DNA from: JBHAEP01 sp041855665
Lineage (GTDB): Bacteria > Patescibacteriota > Saccharimonadia > Saccharimonadales > Saccharimonadaceae
Assembly: GCA_041855665.1 (NCBI GenBank)
Contig: JBHAEP010000026.1
Coordinates: forward strand, 1 to 6,745
DNA length: 6,745 nucleotides
Reading direction: 5' to 3'
The position numbers and the translations under genes are program-made. This document shows, one piece after another, positions 6,562 to 6,745 of the stretch. The notes beneath the pieces are model-generated. The model did not search any database, was not told where the DNA came from, and saw nothing but the letters and a program-made list of their open reading frames with translations. Each line of letters starts with the position of its first letter. Within the stretch, counting starts at the first letter, position 1.

Positions 6562-6593
6562 GTACCTTAACAAACACACAGTTTGTTTAGTAC
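6562..6593 (+). other. 5' stem-loop in the tracrRNA, overlapping the anti-repeat
   Basis: AACAAAC (6569-6575) and GTTTGTT (6581-6587) form a perfect 7-bp stem with an ACACA loop. Flanking GTAC (6562-6565) and GTAC (6590-6593), plus one U-A pair, can extend it to about 12 pairs. The right arm contains the first eight bases of the anti-repeat, so this fold would compete with the distal part of crRNA pairing. The complementarity is seen directly; folding in the cell is inferred. Confidence 0.55.
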
Positions 6594-6675
6594 TCTTCAA
6601 TTAACACAACGAGTTAAAATAAAGTATCCTCGCGATATCAAATCGTTTGTTGTCATTCGAGCAGTAGAGGCTCTC

Positions 6676-6705
6676 ATAAATCAGGTTTAGCCTGATTTAT
6701 TTTTT
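6676..6705 (+). terminator. Intrinsic terminator of tracrRNA
   Basis: A perfect 10-bp stem, ATAAATCAGG (6676-6685) and CCTGATTTAT (6691-6700), with loop TTTAG is followed by a T-run to 6705. The hairpin also serves as the 3' hairpin of the tracrRNA. The stem is symmetrical enough to act weakly on the other strand, but that strand lacks an equally clean T-run. Confidence 0.92.
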
Positions 6706-6745
6706 GTTTGTGGATTTTTTAACATTTATGTGATTAAATATAAAC
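6706..6745. other. Flanking AT-rich DNA without visible features
   Basis: These 40 bases beyond the tracrRNA terminator contain no start of a recognisable gene, repeat or hairpin. The neighbour on this side lies outside the window. Confidence 0.5.

Larger units (their letters stand above)
6562..6705 (+). ncRNA. tracrRNA
   Basis: The RNA pairs with repeats to guide RNase III processing and to dock crRNA in Cas9. Its anti-repeat at 6585-6620 matches the plus-strand repeat over TTTAGTACTCTTCAA (6586-6600) and TTAACACA (6601-6608), with one U missing between them. The lower part keeps the II-A geometry: upper stem, one C-A mismatch, bulge GAGT (6611-6614) opposite GA, then TAAAAT (6615-6620) against GTTTTA, very like S. 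pyogenes AAGUUAAAAU. Downstream lie a nexus-like hairpin GTATC/GATAT (6624-6628, 6634-6638), a GAGC/GCTC hairpin (6659-6662, 6670-6673) and the terminator. Divergent placement from cas9 is as in S. pyogenes. The 5' end is inferred from the promoter, giving about 144 nt. Confidence 0.93.

Noticed and set aside
6562..6584. A tracr-L-like natural guide that targets the cas9 promoter, as known in S. pyogenes
   Set aside because: The sequence ahead of the anti-repeat forms a simple hairpin and has no repeat-like segment able to pair with the lower stem, and I find no match to the cas9 promoter.
6585..6620. A solitary degenerate CRISPR repeat near cas9
   Set aside because: It resembles the array repeat in the same orientation, but it follows a strong promoter, has the anti-repeat bulge and lower-stem geometry, and leads into hairpins and a terminator, so it is the tracrRNA anti-repeat.

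Overview
This window holds a complete, apparently intact type II-A CRISPR-Cas locus (cas9, cas1, cas2, csn2, a tracrRNA gene and a CRISPR array). Everything except the tracrRNA is read from the minus strand. The subtype follows from Csn2, from a Cas9 close in length to S. pyogenes Cas9, and from repeats that in crRNA sense begin GTTTTAGAGCTGTG, as in the streptococcal II-A family. The DNA is AT-rich by eye, TGA serves as a normal stop (cas2), and ribosome binding sites are Shine-Dalgarno-like (AAGGAG before cas9). That fits a low-GC Gram-positive bacterium or another lineage that acquired II-A, such as Saccharibacteria. The sequence alone does not fix the organism, and no gene outside the CRISPR system is present.

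Layout, left to right. Positions 4-437: seven identical 36-bp repeats and six 30-31-bp spacers, cut by the left edge. Positions 438-465: a 28-bp noncoding leader remnant ending, in array sense, in AATTGAG. Positions 466-1152: csn2. Positions 1149-1454: cas2 (a start at 1475 is also plausible). Positions 1459-2337: cas1. Positions 2354-6481: cas9, with a GTG start. Positions 6482-6561: control region with two interleaved divergent promoters. Positions about 6562-6705: tracrRNA on the plus strand, ending in a strong intrinsic terminator. Positions 6706-6745: 40 bp in which I see nothing.

How it works together: Cas1-Cas2, with Csn2 and Cas9, take up spacers at the leader end (the 437/438 junction). 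The array is transcribed leftward. The tracrRNA anti-repeat (6585-6620) pairs with the repeats, the host RNase III is expected to process the duplex, and Cas9 uses the resulting guide to cut DNA. All catalytic residues I could place in Cas9 and Cas1 are present, so the system looks functional.

The locus is a recognisable class rather than a new system. Its noteworthy parts are: two adjacent, near-duplicate spacers whose differences include the seed, one of them carrying 11 nt of the repeat; an inverted repeat across the leader-repeat integration junction; a very short leader butting onto csn2; interlocked cas9 and tracrRNA promoters; a tracrRNA 5' hairpin with an alternative pairing partner; and a Cas9 PAM-interacting end lacking a clear match to the S. 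pyogenes PAM residues.
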